A stretch of 64,000 bases of DNA from IMG/VR virus record IMGVR_UViG_3300035670_000040, positions 1-64,000 of that record; one strand, given 5' to 3'. Made by a program: the position numbers and the translations under genes. The stretch is from a virus. The notes under the pieces were generated by a model. That model made no database searches, was not told where the DNA came from, and saw only the letters and a program-made list of their open reading frames with translations. How positions within the stretch are numbered: position 1 is the stretch's first letter; the number at the start of each line of letters is the position of its first letter. Positions 33,282 to 40,953 of this stretch are shown here, piece after piece.

Positions 33282-34096
33282 TCTATTATTTTTGGCCAAA
33301 ATGGACCAGTAAGAGCATCAACTAGGTCCATATCATTTGATGATCTCATATCCTTAACATTTTTAATCTGTATCTTTAAATTAAGTTTAGTTGCAACAAT
33401 GTTTCTTGAATCAAAATAATATTTAAAATATTTCATTTCTTTTTTTTCATTTTGAACTTTTACTACAAATAATGGAATTTCTCTTCCATATTTTATTCTT
33501 TCTAGATCACCTGTACTATATGATATTAATTCTACATTCCAACCTTTATTAAGATAATTTTTCTTTATAAACTCAGAAAAATCTTCAGCGGTTTTATTTA
33601 ATTTTTCATTCCAAATATCGTATGTAAATTTTTTTAAACTTTCTAGTGTTATTTCTTCATTAATATCATTAATATCAAACCCACCTTGTCCACAAACTTC
33701 TTTTACATTATAAACTTCTTTTCCAGAAGGATCACATATTATCTCATCTTCTATTCTACATCCGTCTTGAAGTATTGAAAGCTTTACCTCAAGAAGTGGC
33801 TTGTATTTATCTAATGTTCTTTTCATTAATTCACCTAGACTTAATCTAGGATCACCAACATCGGTTAAGTTTACTAATGAATCAATCCAAGGACTTATAT
33901 CAAAAGCAGAAGGACCAGGTATTAAAACAGGATCAACATCATCTCTTTTAGCTAATTTTATAACTTCGCAAAGAAATGGTGTTATATTTTCTACTGTTAA
34001 ATTTTTTGGATTTGATAAATCTGGATATTTTGATATATCAGGAAGTTCTGGGATTTCACATACGTCTGGATTTAATGGTTTACTAGAACTGCTCAT
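33278..34096 (-). CDS. Unknown protein, possibly structural
   Basis: 272 aa, acidic and proline-rich at the N-terminus (PLNPDVCEIPELPDISKYPD), mixed helix and strand afterwards, ending ALTGPFWPKIID. The N-terminal part resembles linkers of virion proteins, but there is no known family. It is last in a minus-strand run of three unknowns downstream of the sliding clamp and converges with the spike gene with a 4-bp overlap. No terminator is visible between the two. Confidence 0.65.
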   Translation of the reverse strand: MSSSSKPLNPDVCEIPELPDISKYPDLSNPKNLTVENITPFLCEVIKLAKRDDVDPVLIPGPSAFDISPWIDSLVNLTDVGDPRLSLGELMKRTLDKYKPLLEVKLSILQDGCRIEDEIICDPSGKEVYNVKEVCGQGGFDINDINEEITLESLKKFTYDIWNEKLNKTAEDFSEFIKKNYLNKGWNVELISYSTGDLERIKYGREIPLFVVKVQNEKKEMKYFKYYFDSRNIVATKLNLKIQIKNVKDMRSSNDMDLVDALTGPFWPKIID

Positions 34097-34098
34097 AA

Positions 34099-34470
34099 TT
34101 ATTCAACCTCACCTTGATGCTGTTGTATAAAAACATTTTTAAGAAACTCCATTACTGCATCTTTATCTTTTGGAGATTCATATCCCTGTAAAATAACTCT
34201 TTCACCATCCATAGTATAACCTAAAAGAAGAAAACTACTTAAGTATTCTTCAATAATACCTTTTAAAATTGTTAAATCTCTAATAACAACAGAATTTCTT
34301 CCTTCGTTGGACTTCAACCATTTATCCATACTTCTTTTTAGTTCAACAGCATTTAATGCATCATATAATTTATTTTCAATATCATCTATTTTTTGTGATG
34401 AAGATGATAAATTAGGCATTGTTGATTGTATTTGTTTTGGTTTTTTAGTCCTTTTTTTATTAGGAGGCAT
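34099..34470 (-). CDS. Hypothetical protein, basic N-terminus
   Basis: 123 aa. A basic, disordered start (MPPNKKRTKKPKQIQ) precedes a helical region (KIDDIENKLYDALNAVELKR) and FLLLGYTMDGERVILQGYES. AAGGAAA lies upstream of the ATG at 34470, 2 nt after the previous stop. No family recognised; its position in the replication operon suggests early or middle expression. Confidence 0.65.
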   Translation of the reverse strand: MPPNKKRTKKPKQIQSTMPNLSSSSQKIDDIENKLYDALNAVELKRSMDKWLKSNEGRNSVVIRDLTILKGIIEEYLSSFLLLGYTMDGERVILQGYESPKDKDAVMEFLKNVFIQQHQGEVE

Positions 34471-34472
34471 GA

Positions 34473-34796
34473 TTAATTTCCTTTGTATGTTGATGATTTA
34501 TTGTTAATATTAAATTTACTTAAATATTCAACAACAATTTCTATTGAAGATGTTTTTATTCTAAAATTTTCAGGGATATATTGACCTCCATCATAAATTT
34601 CAAAAAATTCTTCTCCCAAATAATTTTTATTATTGAAACAAGTTATTAATATAGATGTATTTGATGGATCAACGATTACAGTCCAATTTCTACAATCATT
34701 ATTACTATAATCTACATATAACTTATCAGCCACATATCCACTATCTCTTAATCTTTTAAGAAAATAACTTATTGATGTTATCTTAGTTTTTGCCAT
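34473..34796 (-). CDS. Conserved phage protein of unknown function
   Basis: 107 aa. It begins MAKTKITSISYFLKRLRDSG, a start I associate with an uncharacterised family in T4-like phages, then NCRNWTVIVDP-like strands and a C-terminal helix. It is compact, soluble and without catalytic motifs. It lies just downstream of the clamp gene, the position of clamp-loader genes in T4, but it is far too short to be gp44 or gp62. Confidence 0.6.
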   Translation of the reverse strand: MAKTKITSISYFLKRLRDSGYVADKLYVDYSNNDCRNWTVIVDPSNTSILITCFNNKNYLGEEFFEIYDGGQYIPENFRIKTSSIEIVVEYLSKFNINNKSSTYKGN

Positions 34797-34820
34797 ATTA
34801 ATATAATTATTGCAATAATT

Positions 34821-35567
34821 TCACTTAACAAGTGCTGATGTTATATATTTTACATCAATAAATTCATCTTCTTTTACATTAAAGACAAAAACCTTGTATT
34901 CATTATTTATTTTTACATTTATACTACTATTTTTTGTATAAATCAAATTTTTAAAAAGTTCTATACTTATTGGTGTTGGTTGTTTAATTGAATCACCAAT
35001 ATATTTGTCACATATTTTAAATTCAACACTATCTTTATTATATTGTGTTAAATCATTAATTTCTGCATATATAGAACTCTCATTTTCCTTAAAATATATC
35101 TTTGAAACGTCTGGTGAAAACGAATAAGCAGACATTATTTTATTCTGACAAGGTAATGGTATTGAAAACTCTGTATCAAATTTTAAATTTGATATTTTTT
35201 TAAGACTAAATGGTGTTTTTGACATTACACTATCATCAACCAAGTGATATTTAAAATGTGTTTTATCAGGAACATCTTTTGTTTGACATTTTAAATAATT
35301 CTCATTAATTATTATTTCTATAAATTTAGAATCCAAACAATCCAAACCACATAAAAACCTTTGAATGTCTATAATATTTATTTTATGCGGTTCTTCTTGC
35401 TTTTCTGCAAGAATACCTTTTATGTAAAGAATAACTATATTATCGGATGATGAACTTATTGAATAAATTTGATCATCTTCTATTTTTATCGTACAGCTAT
35501 CACATAATCTCCCAATAGTTTTTAAAAATCTTTGAAGAAAAGACTTTTCAACAGAAAAACTTGTCAT
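34821..35567 (-). CDS. 45: Sliding clamp (DNA polymerase processivity factor)
   Basis: 248 aa, near T4 gp45 (228). The two-domain clamp pattern is visible: KIEDDQIYSISSSSDNIVILY and INIIDIQRFLCGLDCLD in domain 1, then HFKYHLVDDSV, a KIYFKENESSIYAEINDLTQ segment, FKNLIYT and a terminal DVKYITSALVK. This matches what I know of T4-like gp45. The clamp tethers gp43 and is also the mobile enhancer of late transcription with gp33 and gp55. Its start overlaps the previous gene by 4 nt (ATGA). No clamp-loader genes (44/62) lie in the window. Confidence 0.8.
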   Translation of the reverse strand: MTSFSVEKSFLQRFLKTIGRLCDSCTIKIEDDQIYSISSSSDNIVILYIKGILAEKQEEPHKINIIDIQRFLCGLDCLDSKFIEIIINENYLKCQTKDVPDKTHFKYHLVDDSVMSKTPFSLKKISNLKFDTEFSIPLPCQNKIMSAYSFSPDVSKIYFKENESSIYAEINDLTQYNKDSVEFKICDKYIGDSIKQPTPISIELFKNLIYTKNSSINVKINNEYKVFVFNVKEDEFIDVKYITSALVK

Positions 35568-35971
35568 TTTTGATTTGCTTTATTTATGTTCTGAAACACT
35601 TTTCCAAACATTCCAGTTAATTTTGTTAAGTTGTTATTAATTTTTTCCAAATTTGTGTTTATATTCTTAATATCAAATTCTAAACTAGAATAAGAAATCT
35701 GGTTATCATGTGTTTGTGTATTAGAAATACTTTGAGGTTGAATGTTTTGGATAGGTGGAATACTGTGAACTTGATAGTTTTGTGAAGATTGATCTCTATT
35801 AGGTGGTAGAGCCTGTGCTTGTTTAGCTCCTTTTACAAATTCATGTAGATTTATTCTATCAGCTGGAACATCCGGCCTAGATTCCATCATGGAATCTATG
35901 TTTCTCATTTTACTTTTAACCATACCAGCCAAAAGTGCTGCTTCCATTGCTTCTTCTTGTTCAGATATCAT
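35564..35971 (-). CDS. Hypothetical coiled-coil protein upstream of the clamp
   Basis: 135 aa. The start at 35971 is chosen because it lies 1 nt after the folE2 stop with GGAG upstream. The N-terminal helix is acidic (EQEEAMEAALLAGM), the middle is Q/N/P-rich and disordered, and the C-terminal helix (DIKNINTNLEKINNNLTKL) is a likely coiled coil. ATGA overlap with gp45 suggests stoichiometric co-translation. A clamp- or polymerase-associated role is speculative. Confidence 0.6.
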   Translation of the reverse strand: MISEQEEAMEAALLAGMVKSKMRNIDSMMESRPDVPADRINLHEFVKGAKQAQALPPNRDQSSQNYQVHSIPPIQNIQPQSISNTQTHDNQISYSSLEFDIKNINTNLEKINNNLTKLTGMFGKVFQNINKANQK

Positions 35972-35972
35972 T

Positions 35973-36797
35973 TTATTTTTCTCCATATTCTATTTTTACC
36001 AATGTTTCATATGTGTTTATACTTTCTTTTTGTGAAAGTTTAACCAAATAATGCTTAATATGTCTTTCATTTACATATTTTTGTAATTTTTCAGATACAT
36101 TTTTTGCAATTTCTTCTATAAAAAGTGCATTTTCATACATTAATTCTGTTTGATATGCTTCATCTTGTAAGTTTGTCATATTATATACAGGACTTGAACA
36201 TGATTTATCTAACAAAACTATTAAATCGTCTATCCAAAACGATTTTTTAATATTAATATCATCGAATTCTACTCTAAAGAAAGCATTTCCTCTCTGATTA
36301 TGAGCGCCATAATCAGAAATCTCTTTTGAAGCTGGGCAAAGCGATGAATATGGTAAGTTTGTTTCTAGAAAATATTTCTTTTTATTTCCTTCTAAGCACA
36401 AATAAATGGAAGAATCGTACTTATACAAACATTTCTTGTTAGAAACAGGTGTTTGTTTTGTGCAAAAGTATGAAAAATCAACTTTTATGTTTAAATTTTG
36501 TGATTCAAAATCTTTTATAAACCTATTTTGCACATCATCAAACAACTCATCTATAGTTGGAAATGTTTTTGACAAAAAATAATCAGATATTTTGTTAATG
36601 TTTACACCATTTGTTTTATTATTAAGTGAAGTTTCGATCCTTACATGACAAGGAGACATATAAGAGTCTCCACTCTTGCTTACTATTTTTATAGGTATGA
36701 ACAAATCTCCACACCCAACTACAGTTGAGTGTGGAGATTGATCAACTACGTTTTTGGAAACGTATAAAATATCATTTTCTTTCTTTTTTTCAGGCAT
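35973..36797 (-). CDS. folE2: GTP cyclohydrolase IB (FolE2 family)
   Basis: 274 aa. Converts GTP to 7,8-dihydroneopterin triphosphate, the first step of folate and of 7-deazaguanine (preQ0/queuosine) synthesis. The key segment is LCPASKEISDYGAHNQRG (153-170), with C154, E159 and H166 as zinc or catalytic candidates. Most FolE2 proteins have CPCSKEIS, so the second cysteine is alanine here. Further matches are VVGCGDLFIPI and SYMSPCHVRIETSL. The start at 36797 follows the gp32 stop by 4 nt; an upstream in-frame ATG would overlap gp32. Co-transcription with gp32 and gp45 suggests a DNA-metabolism role. Confidence 0.75.
   Translation of the reverse strand: MPEKKKENDILYVSKNVVDQSPHSTVVGCGDLFIPIKIVSKSGDSYMSPCHVRIETSLNNKTNGVNINKISDYFLSKTFPTIDELFDDVQNRFIKDFESQNLNIKVDFSYFCTKQTPVSNKKCLYKYDSSIYLCLEGNKKKYFLETNLPYSSLCPASKEISDYGAHNQRGNAFFRVEFDDINIKKSFWIDDLIVLLDKSCSSPVYNMTNLQDEAYQTELMYENALFIEEIAKNVSEKLQKYVNERHIKHYLVKLSQKESINTYETLVKIEYGEK
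36704..36739 (-). promoter_or_regulatory. Stable hairpin inside the folE2 5' coding region
   Basis: Perfect 11-bp inverted repeat AATCTCCACAC (36704-36714) / GTGTGGAGATT (36729-36739), with a further CAAC/GTTG pairing in the loop. It covers codons 20-32 and is unusually GC-rich for this genome. A regulatory role is a guess. Confidence 0.4.
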
Positions 36798-36801
36798 GAT
36801 A

Positions 36802-37698
36802 TTAAAGATCTTTAAGAATTTCTTCAATTTTAGCATCAGCATCATCAAAACTATCTGTTTCTTCTTTAACTTGCTTTTTTTCAACTACGTTTTTCTTTTC
36901 AAAGATACCAGCATTTGATTCAATTTCAACCATATTATCGTAATTTGCATCTTCATTCTCCGATAATGTCTGTTGTGCGTCTTGAGAATCTTTTTCAAGA
37001 CCTAAAAAGTGGAAATCTAGCAATTCTTTAATCTCAGCATAAGTTTTATGGTTAAAAATCTTATCCAAATCTTTAATTTGAGTATAAATTTCGTCAATAT
37101 CATCAATTCCATCAAGTTTAGAAGGAGACATAAACTTGGAACTAACATATGTCGGATATCCACCCTCATTCTGTTCAACTTTAATCTTAAAACTACAACC
37201 ATTCTCTGATAAATCAAACACTTTTGCACCAAACTCGTCAGATTCATCTCCAGAAATTGCATCAGTAATAATTTTGTTCAACTGTTTACCATATCTAAGA
37301 ATTTTTACCTTTCCTTCGTTATCTGGATTGGTTGGATCTTTAACAACGTAGACATTTGCAAGCCAAGATTCATTTCTCTTAATTGGACGGGTCTTATCGA
37401 TCTCTGTTTCGTTCTTTGTACGATAAATTCTCGAACGATACTCTTCAATTGGGCATTTTTCTCCATATGTTGTTGGACAGAGAAAAGAAATCATATTGTT
37501 TGACACAACACTCTTCCACATATGGTGATAATAGTGGAAAAATGTCCTATCTGGTGCTTCAATGTTTGGAAGCAACCTAAGAACATATGTTTTTCCTGTC
37601 TCCATTTTCATAAAATCCTTGAAATTGCTTTCAGTTGGAGCTTTTTTGTTGAGTGCATCCTTAATGGATTCGAATAGATTACTAGTGTATTTGTTCAT
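36802..37698 (-). CDS. 32: Single-stranded DNA-binding protein
   Basis: 298 aa, like T4 gp32 (301). The basic N-terminus (self-interaction), a core with KTYVLRLLPNIEAPDRTFFHYYHH and then CPTTYGEKCPI (zinc-site Cys/His), and an acidic C-terminal tail (DSFDDADAKIEEILKDL) match the three gp32 domains. It coats ssDNA and recruits recombination and replication proteins through the tail. It follows the gp59-like gene as in T4 and has its own TTGACA promoter. Confidence 0.93.
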   Translation of the reverse strand: MNKYTSNLFESIKDALNKKAPTESNFKDFMKMETGKTYVLRLLPNIEAPDRTFFHYYHHMWKSVVSNNMISFLCPTTYGEKCPIEEYRSRIYRTKNETEIDKTRPIKRNESWLANVYVVKDPTNPDNEGKVKILRYGKQLNKIITDAISGDESDEFGAKVFDLSENGCSFKIKVEQNEGGYPTYVSSKFMSPSKLDGIDDIDEIYTQIKDLDKIFNHKTYAEIKELLDFHFLGLEKDSQDAQQTLSENEDANYDNMVEIESNAGIFEKKNVVEKKQVKEETDSFDDADAKIEEILKDL

Positions 37699-37713
37699 AA
37701 TTTTCAGACTGCG

Positions 37714-37742
37714 ATATTAGTTTATTTTTTGTGTTATGTCAA
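37714..37742 (-). promoter_or_regulatory. Promoter of gene 32
   Basis: TTGACA (37737-37742), 17-nt spacer, TAATAT (37714-37719), 15 nt to ATG. Overlaps the end of the upstream gene. Confidence 0.65.
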
Positions 37743-38375
37743 ATTCTTTTTGACAAAATCTTTTGTTTTATTAACCCAAAGTATTATTTTTTCCTTTGAA
37801 TGACAATTATTGAATCTTATTTTATAAGATTCAATATTCTTTATAAGATTTGGAATCCAAATATTTCGTTCGTCCTCTTGAAGCATAAAGAATTCAGTGG
37901 AAACACCAATTGCTATTAAAGAATAAATGTTTATTTTTCCTTCTTTATAATGTTTTACCCATGTTGGCATACATAAAGTTTTATGTTTTATGTATGAATC
38001 CATATTAATTCTTTCTCTTAGACAAAAAGATCCTAAATATATAATACTGTTTTTTATTTCATCTAACTGAGAATCAGGTGAGCAGTTTTCTTTGTGATCT
38101 TTATATAAAGAAAAGCATTTTATAGCCTTTCTTGATGTAAAAAATGATAATGGAGGATAATTTTCATTAGGATATACAAAAGAAAATGATTCAAAGAAAA
38201 AATTCAAATTTATATGTTTGAATTTATTAAAAAAGTTTTCTAATTTATACAAATCAATTCTAGTTGATGAATTGATGTTATCAAAATTCTTTCTAGGATT
38301 ATATGGTTCACCTTTCCTAGAATATTTCAAATAACAATTGTATATTTGTTTTTGTTTTTCGGTTATGTCGGTCAC
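37734..38375 (-). CDS. Helicase-loader candidate (gp59-like by position)
   Basis: 213 aa, close to T4 gp59 (217 aa). The gene order gp33-like, this gene, gp32 reproduces the T4 33-59-32 order. Its sequence (QIYNCYLKYSRKGEPYNPRKNF, LENFFNKFKHINLNFFFESF) is helical and rich in K, F and N. I cannot confirm gp59 from motifs, so the call rests on length and synteny. gp59 loads the gp41 helicase onto gp32-coated ssDNA. A 13-bp hairpin lies inside the coding region. Confidence 0.5.
   Translation of the reverse strand: MTDITEKQKQIYNCYLKYSRKGEPYNPRKNFDNINSSTRIDLYKLENFFNKFKHINLNFFFESFSFVYPNENYPPLSFFTSRKAIKCFSLYKDHKENCSPDSQLDEIKNSIIYLGSFCLRERINMDSYIKHKTLCMPTWVKHYKEGKINIYSLIAIGVSTEFFMLQEDERNIWIPNLIKNIESYKIRFNNCHSKEKIILWVNKTKDFVKKNLT
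37808..37836. repeat. 13-bp perfect palindrome with 3-nt loop
   Basis: TATTGAATCTTAT / ATAAGATTCAATA around TTT, within the 3' coding part of the gp59-like gene. No T-run follows, so it is not an evident terminator. Confidence 0.6.
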
Positions 38376-38662
38376 TTGTTAAATTTTGAACGAAATATTT
38401 TTTTGTAAAAACCAGGTATATTGTCTATATATGTTTTTATAACATATTGAAGATTATATTCTCCTAAAAGATCACAATATAACTTTTGAATTTCTTTATC
38501 TTCAATAATTAATTTTAATAAATTAAGAAAATTTAATTTTTTATTCTGACAGATACTTATAAAAGAACCAAATTGAAGAGTAATTTCTTCAAATTCGTTT
38601 ACATCCAAAGAATTTGATGGATTTATTAATTTTTCTATTTGTTGATACGATGTTATAATCAT
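38372..38662 (-). CDS. gp33-like late transcription coactivator candidate
   Basis: 96 aa (T4 gp33 is 112). Small, helical, between the DHH gene and the gp59-like gene with ATGA overlaps on both sides. T4 gp33 bridges RNA polymerase and the sliding clamp for late transcription. Since gp55, gp45 and late boxes are present, a gp33 is expected, and this position matches T4 order. No diagnostic motif is visible, so the call is by synteny. Confidence 0.45.
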   Translation of the reverse strand: MIITSYQQIEKLINPSNSLDVNEFEEITLQFGSFISICQNKKLNFLNLLKLIIEDKEIQKLYCDLLGEYNLQYVIKTYIDNIPGFYKKIFRSKFNK

Positions 38663-39567
38663 TGTGGTTTCAAATTCTTCATCATTTCCATAAAAACAGG
38701 TGTCAATTTTCCTCCTGCGGAATTTGAACTACCACCACCTTCGCAAACTTTTTCTGCAAACACACTGATATCAAAATTTTTAATACTTGATTTTTTTCTC
38801 ATGTTTACTTTTTCTGTTTTCACGTTTATAAAAAAGAATATATCTGGATCATACTTATTAATAAGGCAATCAATAGCAAGTAAATTGTATTTTTCACCAA
38901 TAACAGCAATAGTATTGTATTTTTCTTCTTTTATTTTTAATTCACCAGAAAATTTCTGATAAGATTCTGCTAATTTACATCCCAAATATTTTTCATTCTC
39001 AATTAATTTTTTTTGAGATTCTGTAAATGGTTTAAATCCTGATTTGTAGTCTTCTATGAATTTAGAAAAATTATTTTTATATTCTGACCAGAACAATACA
39101 TTTAGATCATACGAGTCTTTAAGTTTTAAGTCATAACAATCAAAATCATTAGCCAGTGCTATAAGATATTTTTGACTTGTTGTTAGGGTATTTTTTTCTT
39201 TTAAAAAGGTATTATACATCAATGATGTATTCGATGTGGTTTCTTTAAAAACTACTTTTGATGTTTTAAACTGATTTAAAAATTTTTCTGATCTTTTGTG
39301 GTGATCTATAAAAACAAATTCAGAACTATCAAAATTTAAAAAACTTTCTCTTAAAGAAAAATCCATAATAAGAGTTGTTGGTTTGTTTATTGTTTTTTCA
39401 TTATACAACATCAACCTATCTTCAATGGTATTATTAAATAATTCCTCATATTCTATAGTTGCATCTGGTCTTGCCCATAAAAAACAAAGAAGACTTACAG
39501 CACCATCGAGATCACCGTGAGTGAAAACCTTATACAATTTATTTGACATTAAAATACTTATATCCAT
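38659..39567 (-). CDS. DHH-DHHA1 family phosphoesterase
   Basis: 302 aa. The metal-binding set is present: THGDLDG (H17, D19, D21), LIMDF (D69), IDHHK (D88, H89, H90) and ALANDFD (D141), plus the C-terminal CEGGGSSNSAGG that matches the DHHA1 GGGH motif with serine for histidine. Relatives are RecJ, nanoRNase NrnA and c-di-AMP phosphodiesterases. In the helicase operon a nanoRNase or 5'-3' exonuclease role fits; hydrolysis of host cyclic-nucleotide signals is possible. The start at 39567 directly follows the gp41 stop. Confidence 0.8.
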   Translation of the reverse strand: MDISILMSNKLYKVFTHGDLDGAVSLLCFLWARPDATIEYEELFNNTIEDRLMLYNEKTINKPTTLIMDFSLRESFLNFDSSEFVFIDHHKRSEKFLNQFKTSKVVFKETTSNTSLMYNTFLKEKNTLTTSQKYLIALANDFDCYDLKLKDSYDLNVLFWSEYKNNFSKFIEDYKSGFKPFTESQKKLIENEKYLGCKLAESYQKFSGELKIKEEKYNTIAVIGEKYNLLAIDCLINKYDPDIFFFINVKTEKVNMRKKSSIKNFDISVFAEKVCEGGGSSNSAGGKLTPVFMEMMKNLKPQ

Positions 39568-39568
39568 A

Positions 39569-40951
39569 TCATTCAATATCATCTCCTAATGATGCTAGTA
39601 ATCCTATTGTATCAGATACGTGACTTTTTTCATTTTTATTTTCTCTATTGCTAGAAACAATAAAAGAAGTGGAGACATTATCTGGATCTTTTAATGTTAA
39701 AGTTGGATAATCTATTTCTAATACAGTATGACAATCTCTAGGACCAAACCTGTTTTTTGTTATACCTAGATGTATTATTCCTAGTTCAATGTCTTCTTCT
39801 TCTGTCCATATCGAAAATTGAGCATCTGCTGTGTGTGAAAGACCCATAGATTCACTAGTTGTTTCAAGACCTGGATTTTGTTGATTATATCCAGATCTAT
39901 TTGTCTGAGTAGCTGAAATAACAGGACATTCAAATTGATAAGACATTGCTCTAACCATTTCTGTTATTTCTTTAACAGCCTCATAAGAAGAGACACCTTT
40001 CTCACTAGGAGCAATAAGATTTAAATAATCCAAAATAATAACATCAGGTTTTATTCCAGATGCTATTAATTTTTCTATATATGTTTTTATATGAAAACAA
40101 GAAACTGTTTTAGGAGGAAATTCTTTTATTATAAGTTTTGAATTTTTGTGTTTTATCTTATAAGAATTTAATTTATCTTTTAAAAGAACAATCTGATCAG
40201 CTAAATCATCCATACATATTTGTGACAATTGTGAACTTATTCTTTTTGCATAAACTTGTTCAGACATTTCCATAGAAATTAAAACAACATTTTTATTTTG
40301 ATTTAAAATATTTGTTGCTATATTTCCTAAAAATATAGATTTACCAACGTTTGTTACACCGTAAAAAACATATAATGCCCTACCAGTTGCAAGGAATCCT
40401 CCACCTATTCTTTCATCCAACCACTTCCAACCAGAAGGAATGTATGTAAATGTTTTTTGTAATTCCTGACAATGTAAATCTATATTTTCCAAATAATCAA
40501 AACCATTGTCGATTACAAGAGATATTGAACACGCCTTTTCAAAAGATTTTAAAATTTCAGAAGTGTTTATGTTTCCACTTTGAATGTTTAAACTGGTCTT
40601 CAAAACAGTATTAAATACCGATTTTTCTTTTAAAAATTTTTCTGTATTCTTTGTAAGAAGTTCTTTGTTATATTTTTTATCAATATCCGAAAACCCCAAG
40701 AAAACTTCTTTTATAATTTTTCTCTTTGATTCATCAACAACATTTAATTTTAATTCAGTTGGGTTTGGTATTTTTTTATGATTTCTATAAAAATCACAAA
40801 GTATAGATATAAATGTTCTATTCTTTTCATCCGAAAAGAATGAAGGATTTAAATGTTCATATATTGATTCAAAATATGAACTATCAAAAAAACAATTATA
40901 TGTTATAACCTTTTCAAAAAGGTCATAATCAAAATCAATAACTTCTCCCAT
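39569..40951 (-). CDS. 41: Replicative DNA helicase (DnaB-type, gp41)
   Basis: 460 aa (T4 gp41 475). The N-terminal helical domain is followed by a RecA-fold motor: Walker A GVTNVGKS (198-205), NVVLISMEMSEQVYAKRI, Walker B VIILDYLNLI, and the sensor ISATQTNRSG. It unwinds 5' to 3' on the lagging strand and would partner a primase not seen here. The C-terminus is acidic (LGDDIE). It follows uvsX by 2 nt. Confidence 0.93.
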   Translation of the reverse strand: MGEVIDFDYDLFEKVITYNCFFDSSYFESIYEHLNPSFFSDEKNRTFISILCDFYRNHKKIPNPTELKLNVVDESKRKIIKEVFLGFSDIDKKYNKELLTKNTEKFLKEKSVFNTVLKTSLNIQSGNINTSEILKSFEKACSISLVIDNGFDYLENIDLHCQELQKTFTYIPSGWKWLDERIGGGFLATGRALYVFYGVTNVGKSIFLGNIATNILNQNKNVVLISMEMSEQVYAKRISSQLSQICMDDLADQIVLLKDKLNSYKIKHKNSKLIIKEFPPKTVSCFHIKTYIEKLIASGIKPDVIILDYLNLIAPSEKGVSSYEAVKEITEMVRAMSYQFECPVISATQTNRSGYNQQNPGLETTSESMGLSHTADAQFSIWTEEEDIELGIIHLGITKNRFGPRDCHTVLEIDYPTLTLKDPDNVSTSFIVSSNRENKNEKSHVSDTIGLLASLGDDIE

Positions 40952-40953
40952 AA

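Noticed and set aside
34473-34796. Clamp-loader gene after gp45
   Set aside because: Only 107 aa with no Walker motifs, so not gp44 or gp62 despite the T4-like position.
37808-37836. Terminator before gp32
   Set aside because: A strong palindrome, but inside coding sequence and without a following T-run.
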